Shown here piece by piece: positions 22,326 through 33,480 of a stretch of DNA of 64,000 bases. The notes beneath the pieces are model-generated. The model did not search any database and was not told the DNA's origin. It was given only the letters and a program-made list of their open reading frames with translations. The stretch's first letter is position 1. The number at the start of each line of letters is the position of its first letter. The stretch is from assembly GCA_946406115.1 (NCBI GenBank), contig OX291557.1, forward strand, positions 6,666,501-6,730,500. Direction: 5' to 3'. The translations under genes were made by a program, and so were the position numbers. Origin of the DNA: Apoda limacodes. Taxonomy: Eukaryota; Arthropoda; Insecta; Lepidoptera; Limacodidae.

Positions 22326-23149
22326 TATTATTATTATATTTATATCTCTTTTTAATAAATAAATATATTTATTTATATCTTAACCAAATTAAATCATTTT
22401 CATATATGTAGAAAACTTTGAAGTTTTATTATTTACGGCAAGGTAAAAGTGTTGATGTGCCAGTTGGTGACAAATTGTAACTGTAAATCTATATCTATAT
22501 GAAATTTAAATATATGACTAATGTAAAAACTAATAAAAATGCTATAAAAATTTTAGCGAGCAGGATAATCTATGTATTTTCTGAAATAATAATTTGTGTT
22601 ATGTAACAAGGATTAGATATAGTTGCCAATGTAGCCGGCGTGGCATCTTTACCTGTGGGGTTTTCACATATTAACCCTTTATAATACATATATACCAACC
22701 TAAATTCTTGTTTAAATTGGAAAAAAATAACCAGATACATTCAATAACTCATCTCTTGAGCTGTTGATGCCAATTAAGCGTCTGCTACCACAATTATAAG
22801 TACCGTAATTTGGATTAGGTAGCTGAAGATCACGGCCCATTTTCTTGCCGTCTACCTTATGACTATGACTTCATTGCATTGCTACTAAATCGCTTATGAA
22901 CTCTTTATTAGGTATTAAAAACCAGCCGATTTTTATCAAAACATTTGACGCCCTAAAAAGGCGAAAATTTTTTTTTAATGTTTTCTATATTTAAAATTTG
23001 ATATATAATTCAATGAAATATATGTTTTTTTTAATACTTAATAAATAAATAATTGGCTTACTTCACGTTTTACAGTTATCACTAAACAAAAGGATTCTGC
23101 AGTCCCTTCCCATCCCTCGGTGGATTCCTTATTTATCCTGTAAGACTGC
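22326..23149. other. AT-rich DNA without recognised genes
   Basis: Nothing coding or clearly repeated seen. Confidence 0.4.
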
Positions 23150-23370
23150 AGGTGAAGATAGGTAAGAATGTCTGTCTGTCACCTCTTCACGCTTAACAGC
23201 GATTACGATGAAATTTGGTATGGTGACAGTTTGAGTCCCCGAGGAAGGACATACATCGAAAACGTCAAGTGTGAGTTGTTTTTTTTTTTGTATAATTGAG
23301 GATTTGCCGTTGAAATCCTACACCGATAGCCAAATTTAGGGCTGATGAAATCGTGGGCAAAAGCTAGTAA
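23150..23370 (+). repeat. Copy of the 'actaatattataaag' repeat family, ending 'aaagctagta'
   Basis: Reads 'gtctgtctgtcacctcttca', 'gatgaaatttggtatggtga', 'attgaggatttgccgttgaa', 'atcctacaccgatagccaaa' and 'gtgggcaaaagctagtaata'. It matches in order the inverted copy at 43204-43445. Confidence 0.65.
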
Positions 23371-24094
23371 TAATATGAAACACTAACGACTTGGTAGTGT
23401 CGAGCTATTGTTATCTTTATAACTCTTATTAAAACAACATTTGGAACTATTAAACTGCCCCAAGACAATTTCATAGTTTTTGTCTCTATCAGGATGCAAA
23501 CATTTAACTATCTATCTATATCATTACACTAAATTTAATGAACCGTCAAGAATCTAATATCAAGTTAACTGTATATAGTTGATTAAGAAAATTGCATGTT
23601 TAAATGTATGTTTTATAATTTTATCGTAGAAATTGACTAACCCTTAACAAAATATTTACATATGTGCGTGTGTAAAGGTAACTTGTAGAAGTATAAGTGT
23701 GACTTCTATTCAATCTTCTTACGTCCCATTTCGCAGGGACATTTGATTACTACCTTGTCTCGCACAGACGATGTCGGATGTCGCTGTCTCGTTCTATTCC
23801 TAACAGGCTTAGAAGCATGTGATATATTGTATTGGATGGATTCTTCGTTTCTGAAAATGGAATTTTCTTTTCCCGGTACGTACGTACGTACCTGTCGCGG
23901 CAAGGATTTTAGATCAGACCTCAATTTCCTTATTCACCTTTCTCATAAAATTCGGTAAATTTTCATAGATTAAGTAGATTTTGAGGGAAAAAACTATGAA
24001 TATGTTTTGCAATAATGCTGATTGGGTTTTCATATATAAAATATATTACATGAATTTCATATATTTTTTTTACTTTCATATAAAATTATCTAGT

Positions 24095-24098
<4 letters not shown>
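23371..24098. other. AT-rich DNA without recognised genes
   Basis: Overlapping open frames on both strands at 23706-23958 (72 and 71 aa) have no recognisable protein. 'gtacgtacgtacgtacc' (23876-23892) is a short self-complementary tetranucleotide run. Confidence 0.35.

Positions 24099-24158
<60 letters not shown>
24099..24158. repeat. (AT)n microsatellite
   Basis: About 30 uninterrupted AT dinucleotides. It follows 'ctagttttc'. Confidence 0.95.
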
Positions 24159-24163
<5 letters not shown>

Positions 24164-25260
24164 CAAAAACTTTTAGGAACCTATGTACCTGTACTTATGC
24201 GCTATTTTCATAAAATTGCGAGAGTGATATAACATAAATATTTGTATCTTTCTACTATGTCTATTTCTATCTGTATTGTCTATATCTGCCATCTATACTG
24301 TTTATAGTGTAGTTTAGTGCTCAATGTCGTTAAATTACACATTAATTTATGATAATTTTCAACACAGATCTCAAAGTTGCTACACTGCATTAATTTCTAA
24401 ACGTCAATTATAATAGTATTTACTAACAATACTTTAAAGATGATGGTGAACGATAAAAATGCATAAAATTGTACAAATTTTTTGAAAAAAAAAAATGCAT
24501 AAAATTGTACACATTTTACTTTGAATCTCATTTATATCCATTCTAAACGACCACTTGTACCACAGCCTTTGGCCTAAAATTTTTTACTTAGGTATAGCAA
24601 TACAGTCAAAACCGTACAAAACCGATAGAATAATTTCAATACCCTCGTAGATGTAGTAACATACAATATATGGATATAACAAACAAAGTAATGTAAAATT
24701 AACAATGCGTAATTTCCCTACAATGTACTGTTTCATACATTTTATCGCCAACTCGCATGTTACAGGGTTCATAATAGTCATTTTTATGATCCCTACTCAC
24801 GGAACGCTCTGTTTATAGAAATCCTCATGCAAACTATATTTATTTCGCTTAAACGTTGTCGAGTAGGCTGGAACACCGTCGTATTTCACTACTGCTACCA
24901 TTTCAGTATTGACAAAATGGCGTTATTGTACTAGGTACTTTCGGCAGACCTTCAGGTATTATTTTTATTACAACGCTTAGGGGAGAGTACCCTAAAGCGG
25001 GTAAAGCCAACGTTGAAGGCCCAAATTTTTTATTTTGGTTGATTATGATAGTATATTATATATTATCCAACAGAAAAGTTATTAAACTTAAAAATAAAAC
25101 CGCACAATGGTGGTATTTCATCAAATAAATAATTATTTATTATCAAAAACCCACTTTGCCTAATAGGGGGCATAAAGCAGGTACACAGTTTGGCCAAAGC
25201 GGGTAACAAGCAATCAAAGCAAGAAATTACACTGATATGAGCATAAATAATGATTTAACA
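24159..25260. other. AT-rich DNA without recognised genes
   Basis: A short direct repeat, 'aaatgcataaaattgtaca', occurs at about 24457 and 24494. Otherwise nothing is recognised. Confidence 0.4.
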
Positions 25261-25358
25261 CTATTGTAAGTATGTACCTATGGCTGTTTTAAAACTATTG
25301 TAAGTATGTACCTATGGCTGTTTTAAAACTATTGTAAGTATGTATCTATGGCTGTTTT
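25261..25358 (+). repeat. 34-bp minisatellite, three copies
   Basis: 'ctattgtaagtatgtaccta' starts at 25261, 25295 and 25329 (the last with one C to T change). The copies are otherwise identical, which points to a recent duplication. Confidence 0.9.
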
Positions 25359-25396
25359 CAACTGTTTGGGTTAACGCTCAGATTTTCAGGGAAGCA

Positions 25397-25584
25397 TTGT
25401 GTGCCCAGTGTGAGTTCTTGCGTGTTTGTAACTACTTTACTATCGCGTTCGCGTGTACAGTAAAAGTACTACGAGAAAATATCGTCTCAAAACGCGTCCG
25501 CTAGATGCGCTACTTTATTTCCATACATGTATTTCGTTGACGCGAATGCGATAGTAGCGTTAAAAACTCACACTAGGCACACAA
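25397..25584. mobile_element. MITE-like inverted repeat
   Basis: Left 'ttgtgtgcccagtgtgagtt' and 'ctatcgcgttcgcg' correspond, inverted, to right 'cgcgaatgcgatagtagcg' and 'aactcacactaggcacacaa'. An extra segment of about 14 bases in the left arm breaks the match. The centre contains 'aaacgcgtccgctagatgcg'. No coding capacity. Confidence 0.65.
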
Positions 25585-26059
25585 CTAGGTGGCAAAACAA
25601 TAGTCAATAGCGAACGTCAATATTTATTGCTATTTTGAAACTTTTAATTTTGTATGGAAATTTAGTTCACAAAATCGTAGTTCTAACAAAGACTAAAAAC
25701 TTTAAAAAAAAATTAAAAAACATACCTACATACATGGGCGAGTTCTCCCCTGCTCAGAACACTCATTTATGTGATAAACATTAGTTTTTGCCTTGAATCT
25801 GAGTGTTTTCTATGTATAATATACATGTATTCTCGAAAAAGTATTTAAGCGTTTGTATCAGTTTTTTTTGTGATTTAATACTACCTATTGCAGTTTTCGG
25901 GATAAAAAGTCCATGTCCTTCTCCGTCTCTTCAACTATCCCTGTGCCAAATTTCATTTCAATTTGCTTCATTGTGACTCGAAAGGCGGAACTGCACCACA
26001 GTTAAATCCAGGTGCAATTCTGCAGACTACATACAATCTTTTTAGTGATCTGTACGACC

Positions 26060-26560
26060 AAATAAAAAACGGCGGGACTCTTATAGGATTACTCTTGTGT
26101 TAGTCTGTCCATCTGTCACAGTCAATTGGCTTTGAATTTATAAGACTGATTAGGTTGATATTAAGTACACCTATGAATTTCTGTGACCCAAACACAGACG
26201 TGGACCGACGCATATAAATTAATTTTAAATAATTTCGAAAAAAAAATCAAAATATCGCGTGTGACATATCAAATGAAAGGGCTAGTTCCAAGAGTCCCAC
26301 ATAAATGTTTAATAATTTTAAAATAATTGGATTTAAATTTTTTTAGATTGAAATTGTTTAAAATTGACCATATCTGCAAAATTATCCCAAAAGTCCAAAA
26401 GTGCCTTAAATTTTGAAAAAAAAACACGAGTTTATTTGTATATTTCAGAAAAAACCTATGAGAAGTCTCAATGGTCTCAAAATAACATCTCTTAATATTG
26501 GGCGTAAGTGTGATCTTCTTTTTAAGTCCACGCGGACGAAGTCGTGGTAAAGAGTATAAT
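26060..26560 (+). repeat. Worn dispersed repeat (GGGTTCCGT-related or similar)
   Basis: 'ggactcttataggattactc' and 'gttagtctgtccatctgtca' at the left, 'gcgtgtgacatatcaaatga' in the middle, and 'cgcggacgaagtcgtgg' near 26533 at the right. The wording is typical of short high-copy lepidopteran elements. The boundaries are uncertain. Confidence 0.4.
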
Positions 26561-26604
26561 GAATATTAGTTATAATGTATATTTAGTGTAGACTTTCAGG
26601 CCAT

Positions 26605-27010
26605 GTAGATACATCCATACTAATATTAAAAATGTTAGTCAATCACGTCAGAACGGCTAAACGGATCTGGATGAAATTAAGCGCAGAGATAGATTATAGT
26701 CGGAATAGCACATAGGCAATAAGGCCCTTGAGAATAACAATAAAGTTCGTTACTCAATCCGGCCGCAAAGAAGCATCCATTCGAGCTGTTTTTTGCAAAG
26801 AGATAGTTGGAAACATGGAGAACGAAATAGACTTTTTATCCAGGAATATTCAAAAGTTGCCACGAGAAATAATATAACCGAATGCCGAATGCCACTTGAA
26901 CTATAACTATAATTGCTATAACAAACTACTTTAGTATTATCAAGGAGTTGCCGTCAGAATCCCACACCAAGAACCAAATTTTGGTGCGGGTGGAGCCGCA
27001 AGTAAATGTT
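26605..27010 (+). repeat. Nearly full copy of the 'actaatattataaag' repeat family
   Basis: 'catactaatattaaaaatgt', 'ggatctggatgaaattaagc', 'aggaatattcaaaagttgcc', 'gaactataactataattgct', 'tattatcaaggagttgccgt' and 'aatcccacaccaagaacc'. An insertion near 26750-26820 interrupts the usual order. Confidence 0.6.
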
Positions 27011-28854
27011 AATATAAGCAAATATTTTTATAGCAATGACACAGTCAATAGATTTGACTTTAAGCCTGGACTTGAACCACAACCCTCAAAATCCATCTTA
27101 GGTCTCACTCAATATAGAAAGTGAGTTACAATTACTAACTGAAGAAAATCCGACTACTTATAGGTACAGTTTGCTTTAAAAACACCACGAGTGACAAAGA
27201 CGCTCTTGTTTGTGACTCCTCGCACTTGACCAATTTTTAATTTATTTCATCAACGGCCCTGTCGATATTTGAGTTGCTGTCTCCGACACTCTCTGTGCTT
27301 AGGAACTTCCGACGCGCCCGGTTGCATTTGGCTGTATATCTCCAATCGTCTGGACAGGATATCCGATCCAAGTCGAAATTTATCTCCAATGTAGCTAACA
27401 TTATTTATCTTTGTGTATTGACTTAGCTTTGGAATTGTGGTTTGGTGTTAGATAAGATACAAATAAATACCTAAATACCATAATATAGAAAGAAATTTCT
27501 TAGTCTGATTTTAAACTCATCCATTGGTTATTGAAATAAAAAAAATATATACAATAGTTATTTGTTATGCAAGTCTGAAAAGTTGAATTTTGGCGTGAGT
27601 GCCTATATTGAATCCTGAGCAAAGCAAGGGATTCTAAGACACGAAACTCAAAAAAAAAAAAAACCAGCCGTGCGAAACACACAATTATTCATCTCACTAC
27701 AGCAAGGAAAATATATACAAAAAAAAAAATGTGTTTAGGTAATCACTTATGAATGGAACAAGTATACTTATTGTAAATAATTTACTTAAGTATTGATAAC
27801 ATGATAACATTATAAGTCTTTGAAAAAGGTTTAGCGCCTTTTGTATGTCTACATGTAGTCAAGTAAATCGTACACTCAGAGGTACGTACCTATTTTTCGC
27901 GGGTAAAATATTTATTTGTTTTTTGTATACAATATGGTTTTTCTTAGTTTTATCCTAAAGAAGTTTAAATATCTCTTAGGAGAAGAGGTTTTAAAATTTT
28001 CACGGGAAAATTTATCATCTATTAAAAACTAAAATATGACGGAATAGAGTAAACTTTTATAAAAAAATTAACCAGTACCTACTTTGTGATCCAAGTTCTT
28101 GAAAAAGTAAATTTGGGTAAAATAAAAAAAAAATGGCTGGCTTTACCTTTTCCTTATCACTTTCTTCAATTTTCATACGTGATTGTTAGTTCCTACTTTT
28201 AGCTGTTACTGTTTTAGTATTAAGGCATTAAGATTTACTAACTAACGATACCATTAGGTTCATGTGTGCTAAAATTAGTCACTCATACCAACTAATTTTA
28301 GGGAGCATCTTAAAGGCTGCGCCCTGCCTAAATATGAAAGTTAATGCAAGTTTTAAACTGGAAAACATACCTTTACACATTATTGTTCTAAAAAATTAAT
28401 GTATTTTTACTTTAAATATCTGTCAAAAATCGCTTTATAAAAATAACTTTCTACCATTTCGTTTATCTATTTAGGTTAACATTTTTTCTATTTTCGTGTG
28501 GTGCAAATATAATAAGTAATATTGTATATAAAGTAACCATAAAGCTAGTAAATTACTGTAATAAATTTACGTGTCCTCATTTTAAGAAATTGATTTCCGA
28601 TTTAATGTCAAAAATATCTTCAATTTAATGAATATTCTTGTCACAGAAAAATTAACTCTACCTATATTTTGAGATCAACATCGCCCACATGTCGAGTTGG
28701 TACAGATATTTAAAATATATGCTCATGCAACAATAATATGAAAGGTAGCCGTAACTTCTATCTCAAAATTTACAATTCCTACGTTAAATACATATTTCTG
28801 CAGCCCAATCAATTCGAAATTTAAGTGCTTACAACTTGCCACATTTCAACGATA
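27011..28854. other. AT-rich DNA without recognised genes
   Basis: A patch at 27200-27420 is less AT-rich but shows no convincing frame. A poly-A run lies at 27649-27662. Confidence 0.4.
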
Positions 28855-29065
28855 TTGCATTCGGTTGCCAAGATCGTTCATCTTCGGCAATTCTCGAGGC
28901 ATTCGCTCGGCGTGTTCGGATAGTGTATATTTCTCTAGAGTTGTTTACGGTTTTGGCACGACACGGACGGAATTGCGATTTGTGTCGACTGAAGCTGTTA
29001 ACAAAATGAAAAGCCGTTGTTACGATGCACGATTTCATTTTAGTAATGGATATTTTGAGTGTTAA
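28855..29065 (+). other. GC-richer patch with overlapping short frames, possible exon or promoter remnant
   Basis: Stands out from its AT-rich flanks ('ctcgaggcattcgctcggcg', 'ggcacgacacggacggaatt'). Opposing frames of 66 (plus) and 69 (minus) residues cross it. 'aacaaaATGaaaagc' at 29001-29015 has a good start context but leads to only 19 residues. No protein recognised. Confidence 0.2.
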
Positions 29066-29539
29066 ATTTAGGAGGCTGTGTTCAAAGATCGTAAAGGCGT
29101 AAATTATTTCTTACCGACTTCAAACATGAAGGCTCCACGTTATATTCAAATTCAATAACTGAATGATAAGTTGCAATAGCCGAATTCCATTATACACTCA
29201 TAGTAATTTTACAACAAATTGTTTTAAATCGGAAATACTAAATTTATAAAAACAAAAAAAAAACAATTGTAACAACAGTAGATTGTATCACAAGGGATTA
29301 AAATAATATTTTTACGGCGAGGGCGCTAAGGATGGCCCACGACGTAAAATAATTTTGCGACCGAGTGGATACACTCTTCTTTTTATCACCTTCTTTAAGA
29401 AAAGAGATAAATGTAACTTATAAGAATAGTATATTTATTTATTTTAATATCATCAGTTGATATAACGATGATGACTTGCCTTTTAGGCACTATTTTTTTA
29501 TAAAAGTGTCATCATAAATACAAATTTCAGTAAACAATT
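29066..29539. other. AT-rich DNA without recognised genes
   Basis: Nothing identified. Confidence 0.35.
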
Positions 29540-29830
29540 AGTGCCCAAACAGACACAAAGTGGGCATGGGTGCGTGTGCGGGGACGGGCGCGGGCGCACG
29601 GGTCTTGGCGCCGTTTCGGCCACACCGTCAGCGCTCTAGATACTGTCGGGTCGGACGTAATAAAACATTGGACAGTTTATGTAATGGATAAAGAAGAAAT
29701 TTTATTAATGGAAAAGTCCGGTGTGGCTTATACAGGCGGATTGTACGGGATAAACCTAGTTGAGTGAATGAAGCTATGCGCGCCCGCGCCTACGACTATA
29801 ACAGCCAGGCGCGATATGATCTGTGTGTGA
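29540..29830 (+). other. GC-rich island with a 65-aa open frame, function unknown
   Basis: 'gtgcggggacgggcgcgggc' near 29576 and 'gcgcgcccgcgcctacgac' near 29778 make this the most GC-rich patch of the right part. An open frame at 29570-29767 ends YVMDKEEILLMEKSGVAYTGGLYGINLVE, whose second half has ordinary protein composition. It could be an exon, a CpG-type promoter or part of an unknown element. I do not recognise it. Confidence 0.25.
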
Positions 29831-30117
29831 CCCGCGAACGCTTTGCGTCTGTTTTTACACTAACAAAGGCGGAATACATTTCACGCGGTTTTTACTTTTT
29901 AACAAACTGATTTTTTATTATTGGTCAGCCATTTTTATTATACAGCTAGTTACAATACAATGATTTTGATCGATCTTTATAATCCACATTCCAAATTGAA
30001 ATCCCTTTGCGTCCCTAGGGATTCAAAGTGCAACTTTAATCCCTGTTTACGAGGAACCAACCAGTTGTTTTTTAATAGTTGTGAAAAATAAGCTTTTGTA
30101 ATGTTAGTAAGCTAAGT

Positions 30118-31090
30118 AATAATGAATTAAATAATGCCATTTCTAAAATTGTAAATTGGTTCATCGCTAATATTTGTTACTCAATCAGAAAAAAACCAAA
30201 TGTGTTAAATTTGTATAACCAAATGTTGGTCAGATACAGACAGATATTAATGTTAATGGCGAGCAATTAGAACTTGTTAATTCAACAGTCTTTCTTGGCA
30301 TAACGCTGGACTCCAAACTTCAATGGGGTCCTCATATTCATAACCTAGCCAAAAAACTTAACTCTGCTGTGTATGCGATCAAGAAAATAAGACAATTGAC
30401 CGATTTTGACACTGCAAAAATAGTATATTTTAGCTATTTCCATAGTTTAATGACATATGGTATCCTATTGTGGGGTAGCGCTGCTGATGTAAATACAATA
30501 TTTTTGTTACAAAAAAAGGCAATTCGTACTATTTATAAATTAGGATCTAGGATATCTCTGAGGGATAGTTTTAGGGAAGTAAATATTTTAACTTTAGCGT
30601 CGCAGTACATATATGAAATCTTATATGTACATAAAAATATGTACATAAAAATATCAATAATTTCAGCAAGAAAAGTGACGTTCACAAAGTAAATACTAGA
30701 AGTAAAAATAAGCTGTTGGTGCATGATACACGTCTACACAAAATTAGTAACTCTTTTATGGAGCAATGTATACACTTTTACAACAAAGTTCCCAATAATA
30801 ATAAAAAGCTATCAATAAGTAAATTTAAATCTTTTATCAAACAACTTCTTTGTAAAAAAGCATACTACAATATTTCTGACTATGTAAATGATAAAAATCC
30901 ATGGGACTGAAGATGCTCAATTACAGGATGCATAGGTAAACCAAATTAAAATGTAAATTATAAAAAATTGTACGGCTTAAAATTTTTAATTTAAAACATT
31001 GATTGTATTATTATATTGTTAGTTTTTTGATTTTGACTATTACAAATACTATTGTATTTCATAACTTTAACGCTTCAAAAGTGTAATTGT
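30118..31090 (+). pseudogene. 5'-truncated Jockey-like non-LTR retrotransposon (C-terminal reverse-transcriptase part)
   Basis: Frames read FLGITLDSKLQWGPHIHNL (about 30288-30344), then YAIKKIRQLTDFDTAKIVYFSYFHSLMTYGILLWG (to 30474), FLLQKKAIRTIYKLG and SLRDSFREVNILTLASQYIYE. These are the well-conserved C-terminal end of Jockey-clade reverse transcriptases. A frameshift near 30650 moves the reading to 30716-30910 (HKISNSFMEQCIHFYNKVPN...), which ends KNPWD and stop. The upstream polymerase core, endonuclease and first open reading frame are gone. About 180 bp of 3' UTR follows. A shorter copy of the same element is at 55887. It is a dead copy. Confidence 0.85.
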
Positions 31091-31534
31091 TCTGTTTACC
31101 AAATTTAAACAAACAATATGGCCGTTCACTATTTTGACAGCGCATTCACTACTCACCCGAGCAGCCAATGCGTTCAATGCGGTCCTGAAGTGACGTCATA
31201 GCGCATTCAGTTTTGGTCAACAAAACGATCTAATATACGCATAGAGAGGGAGACCATTGAGCGCCTTTAATGCGTATAATGCTTGTTAACAAAACGCCCC
31301 CTTTTGTTTTATTCCTCCAAAATATCTCCCGTCCAGTCTGCTATTCCGGATCAACCGCATTTATTGCTAGAATCACACTCTGGCGGACACTTCATACAAT
31401 AACCGCGTCATTTCTTGCTACTATCACTAAAATAACAAATTACGTGTTTGTTACGTGCAAGTGGAAGAGTGTTCTATGCGGTCGGTTACAGAGGAGTGGC
31501 GGGGCTGATCAAGAACGGCAGAGTAGTTCCCATA
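31091..31534. other. Unclassified DNA
   Basis: A frame at 31270-31569 (99 aa) has no recognisable domain and runs into a repeat. The word 'gcgttcaatgcggtcctgaa' and repeats of 'gcgcattca' near 31140-31210 suggest a worn element. Confidence 0.3.
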
Positions 31535-31870
31535 CTACCTACTTAAAGTGCTATGTACCTGGGGACTGAGCTTTGCTTGTTTTTTTTAACAACGCCATCT
31601 ATTGTCAAGTAGCTTTAGTGTTGTTCTGTGTCGGTAAAAATAAAAGTATCACTACTCGCCAATATATTTTAGGAAGAGTCATATTTTTCAGTTTATCATT
31701 GCCTGAAAACACGGGTAAAAGGAGGTTTTCTAAAAACCTAGCTAGATCGATTTATCGTTCCCGAAACCCCCTGCGTACTAAATTTCATGAAAATCGTTGG
31801 AGCTGAGATTCAGATTATATATCTATTTATATACATATATACAAGAATTGCTCGTTGAAAGGTATTAGAT
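31535..31870 (+). repeat. Dispersed repeat ending in an RTE-LINE-like 3' region
   Basis: 'aacgccatctattgtcaagt', 'cactactcgccaatat', 'ctgcgtactaaatttcatga', 'aaatcgttggagctgagatt' and 'caagaattgctcgttgaaag'. I recognise this order as a frequent lepidopteran repeat, probably a LINE 3' end; the clade is a guess. Confidence 0.45.
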
Positions 31871-33329
31871 TTTCATTCCAATTATTTTTAGAACATATTC
31901 AGCTCCAAATTTGGTCATGATAAACCCCTGAATGCGCTGTGGAAAAAGATCTGAGGAGTCTATAAAACACTAAGCACATAGCACAATTACTTTTAAAAAT
32001 AACACTTACTAAGTGAATTTTACGTGATATCTTTGGATAGATGGCCGACCAAGTCAGTGATCGTTTTAGCGAGCGCTTTCTCAACAATTTCTAAGCGCGT
32101 CATTTTTAACGTTCTGAAGACCTTAGACCTTATGACTTATCCTGTTTCCGTTTACACGTGGGCACTTTGTGGGCCGAGAGTTTTTTATCAGTTTATAAAC
32201 AAATACAAAAAAGAACCAAGAAAGCACTCGTGTGAACTTATATTCGGACAGAAAAAAAATATTTAAGTATTGACTACGGAACCGCATGACCCGATATGCT
32301 ATTGACCGGTTTTGTCCCTTTAAAAATAAACTAAGTAATAAAAAATCAATAATTGATATTCACAGCGGGTAATCAAGGCCTAAAATTTATTTGATGATAA
32401 AAACAAATATAAAACGTATCCCAAAATTGAATATTTAATTAATTAAGTACTAGAATAACGCAGTTAAACTCTGTATGTGGTAAACAAATAACCGGCTGTT
32501 ATGCCGAATAGAGCCATAAATAAATCCAAATCCATTGTGTTATTTTGAAATGGTAACTTTTAATTATGGGCAGTAAAATGTCGAAGAGGATATAGGCTCA
32601 ACCATGATCTAAGAAAACAAGTTCTTATAAAATAATAAATATTGTAAATCGGTTATCAGCGGAGTATTCCTTCGGGAACTCTTTAAGTACAGCGTTTAAT
32701 TTTCCGGGAAGAAGGCGTAGGTCCTTCTCCGTCTCTAACTATTCCTGTGTCAAATTTCAATTGAATTGGATGCTCTGTTGACATGAAGAAAGGAAATAGT
32801 AGATAATAGAATGTAAATGTTTGTCCTATTCGTGCAGGGATCGATTCCACGCCCTAGGTTAAGCAGGCAGCATCACTCCTAACTGATCCTCTTAGGCAAG
32901 TCTAGGTCCAAGAGTTTCATATCATGTTTTCCACAACGTTTTATGCCATCTTATCAATTACTTAGCCACGGTTGTAAGGAAATCTTCTAAGGGTAATACA
33001 AATAATAGAGATCAATTACGTTCAGAAATTAATTATTAATAATTAAAATTAACAAAAACTATCTTTGAGTAGTAAGAAAATTCTTTAAAAAGTTTTCTCA
33101 GCGGGACAGAGCTTTAATTATCCACACGGTTCAAATATACATTGTTGATATTTGTCTACCATGTTCTTACTTAATTTTTAAAATTAAATAATTTATCATT
33201 TTTAAATCATTACTAGGTTTTTGTAGTTACAAGTTACGAAAAATTTACAGAATGAACTCGATGTAAATGAAAAACAAATACACCCAGGAATTATAAGGAT
33301 ACGCCATAATCTTTTGATGCCTAATGTGT
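31871..33329. other. AT-rich DNA with one tRNA-like scrap
   Basis: Near 32815-32900, 'tcgtgcagggatcgattcca' resembles the B-box end of a worn SINE of the kind at 56520-56610. The rest is unassigned. Confidence 0.35.
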
Positions 33330-33480
33330 TCCAGGTCCAAGTCGCATTCTTCTATCGGGAATGATAAGCGAAGTTAGGCAACGTCAGGCGAGGTCAGTAC
33401 CTGGATGGGTGACCGCCTAGTGACACATTTTTCTGAACTCCTCCGTGCTTTGGGGGCACGATAAACTGTCGGTATTGACT
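33330..33480 (+). repeat. 5S-rRNA-derived sequence (pseudogene or 5S-type SINE)
   Basis: 'gcgaagttaggcaacgtcag' then 'gtcagtacctggatgggtga' and 'ccgcctag' follow the internal-promoter and 3' half of eukaryotic 5S rRNA (known form: GAAGTTAAGC...GGTGACCGC). The 5' half is only weakly similar, and the expected 3' end is replaced by 'tgacacatttttctgaactc'. That argues against a working 5S gene and for a 5S-derived SINE or fragment. Confidence 0.7.

Noticed and set aside
31270..31806. Frames of 99 and 77 residues as host genes
   Set aside because: They cross a recognised dispersed repeat and show no domain.
33330..33480. Functional 5S rRNA gene
   Set aside because: Only the 3' half is well matched and the expected 3' end is missing.
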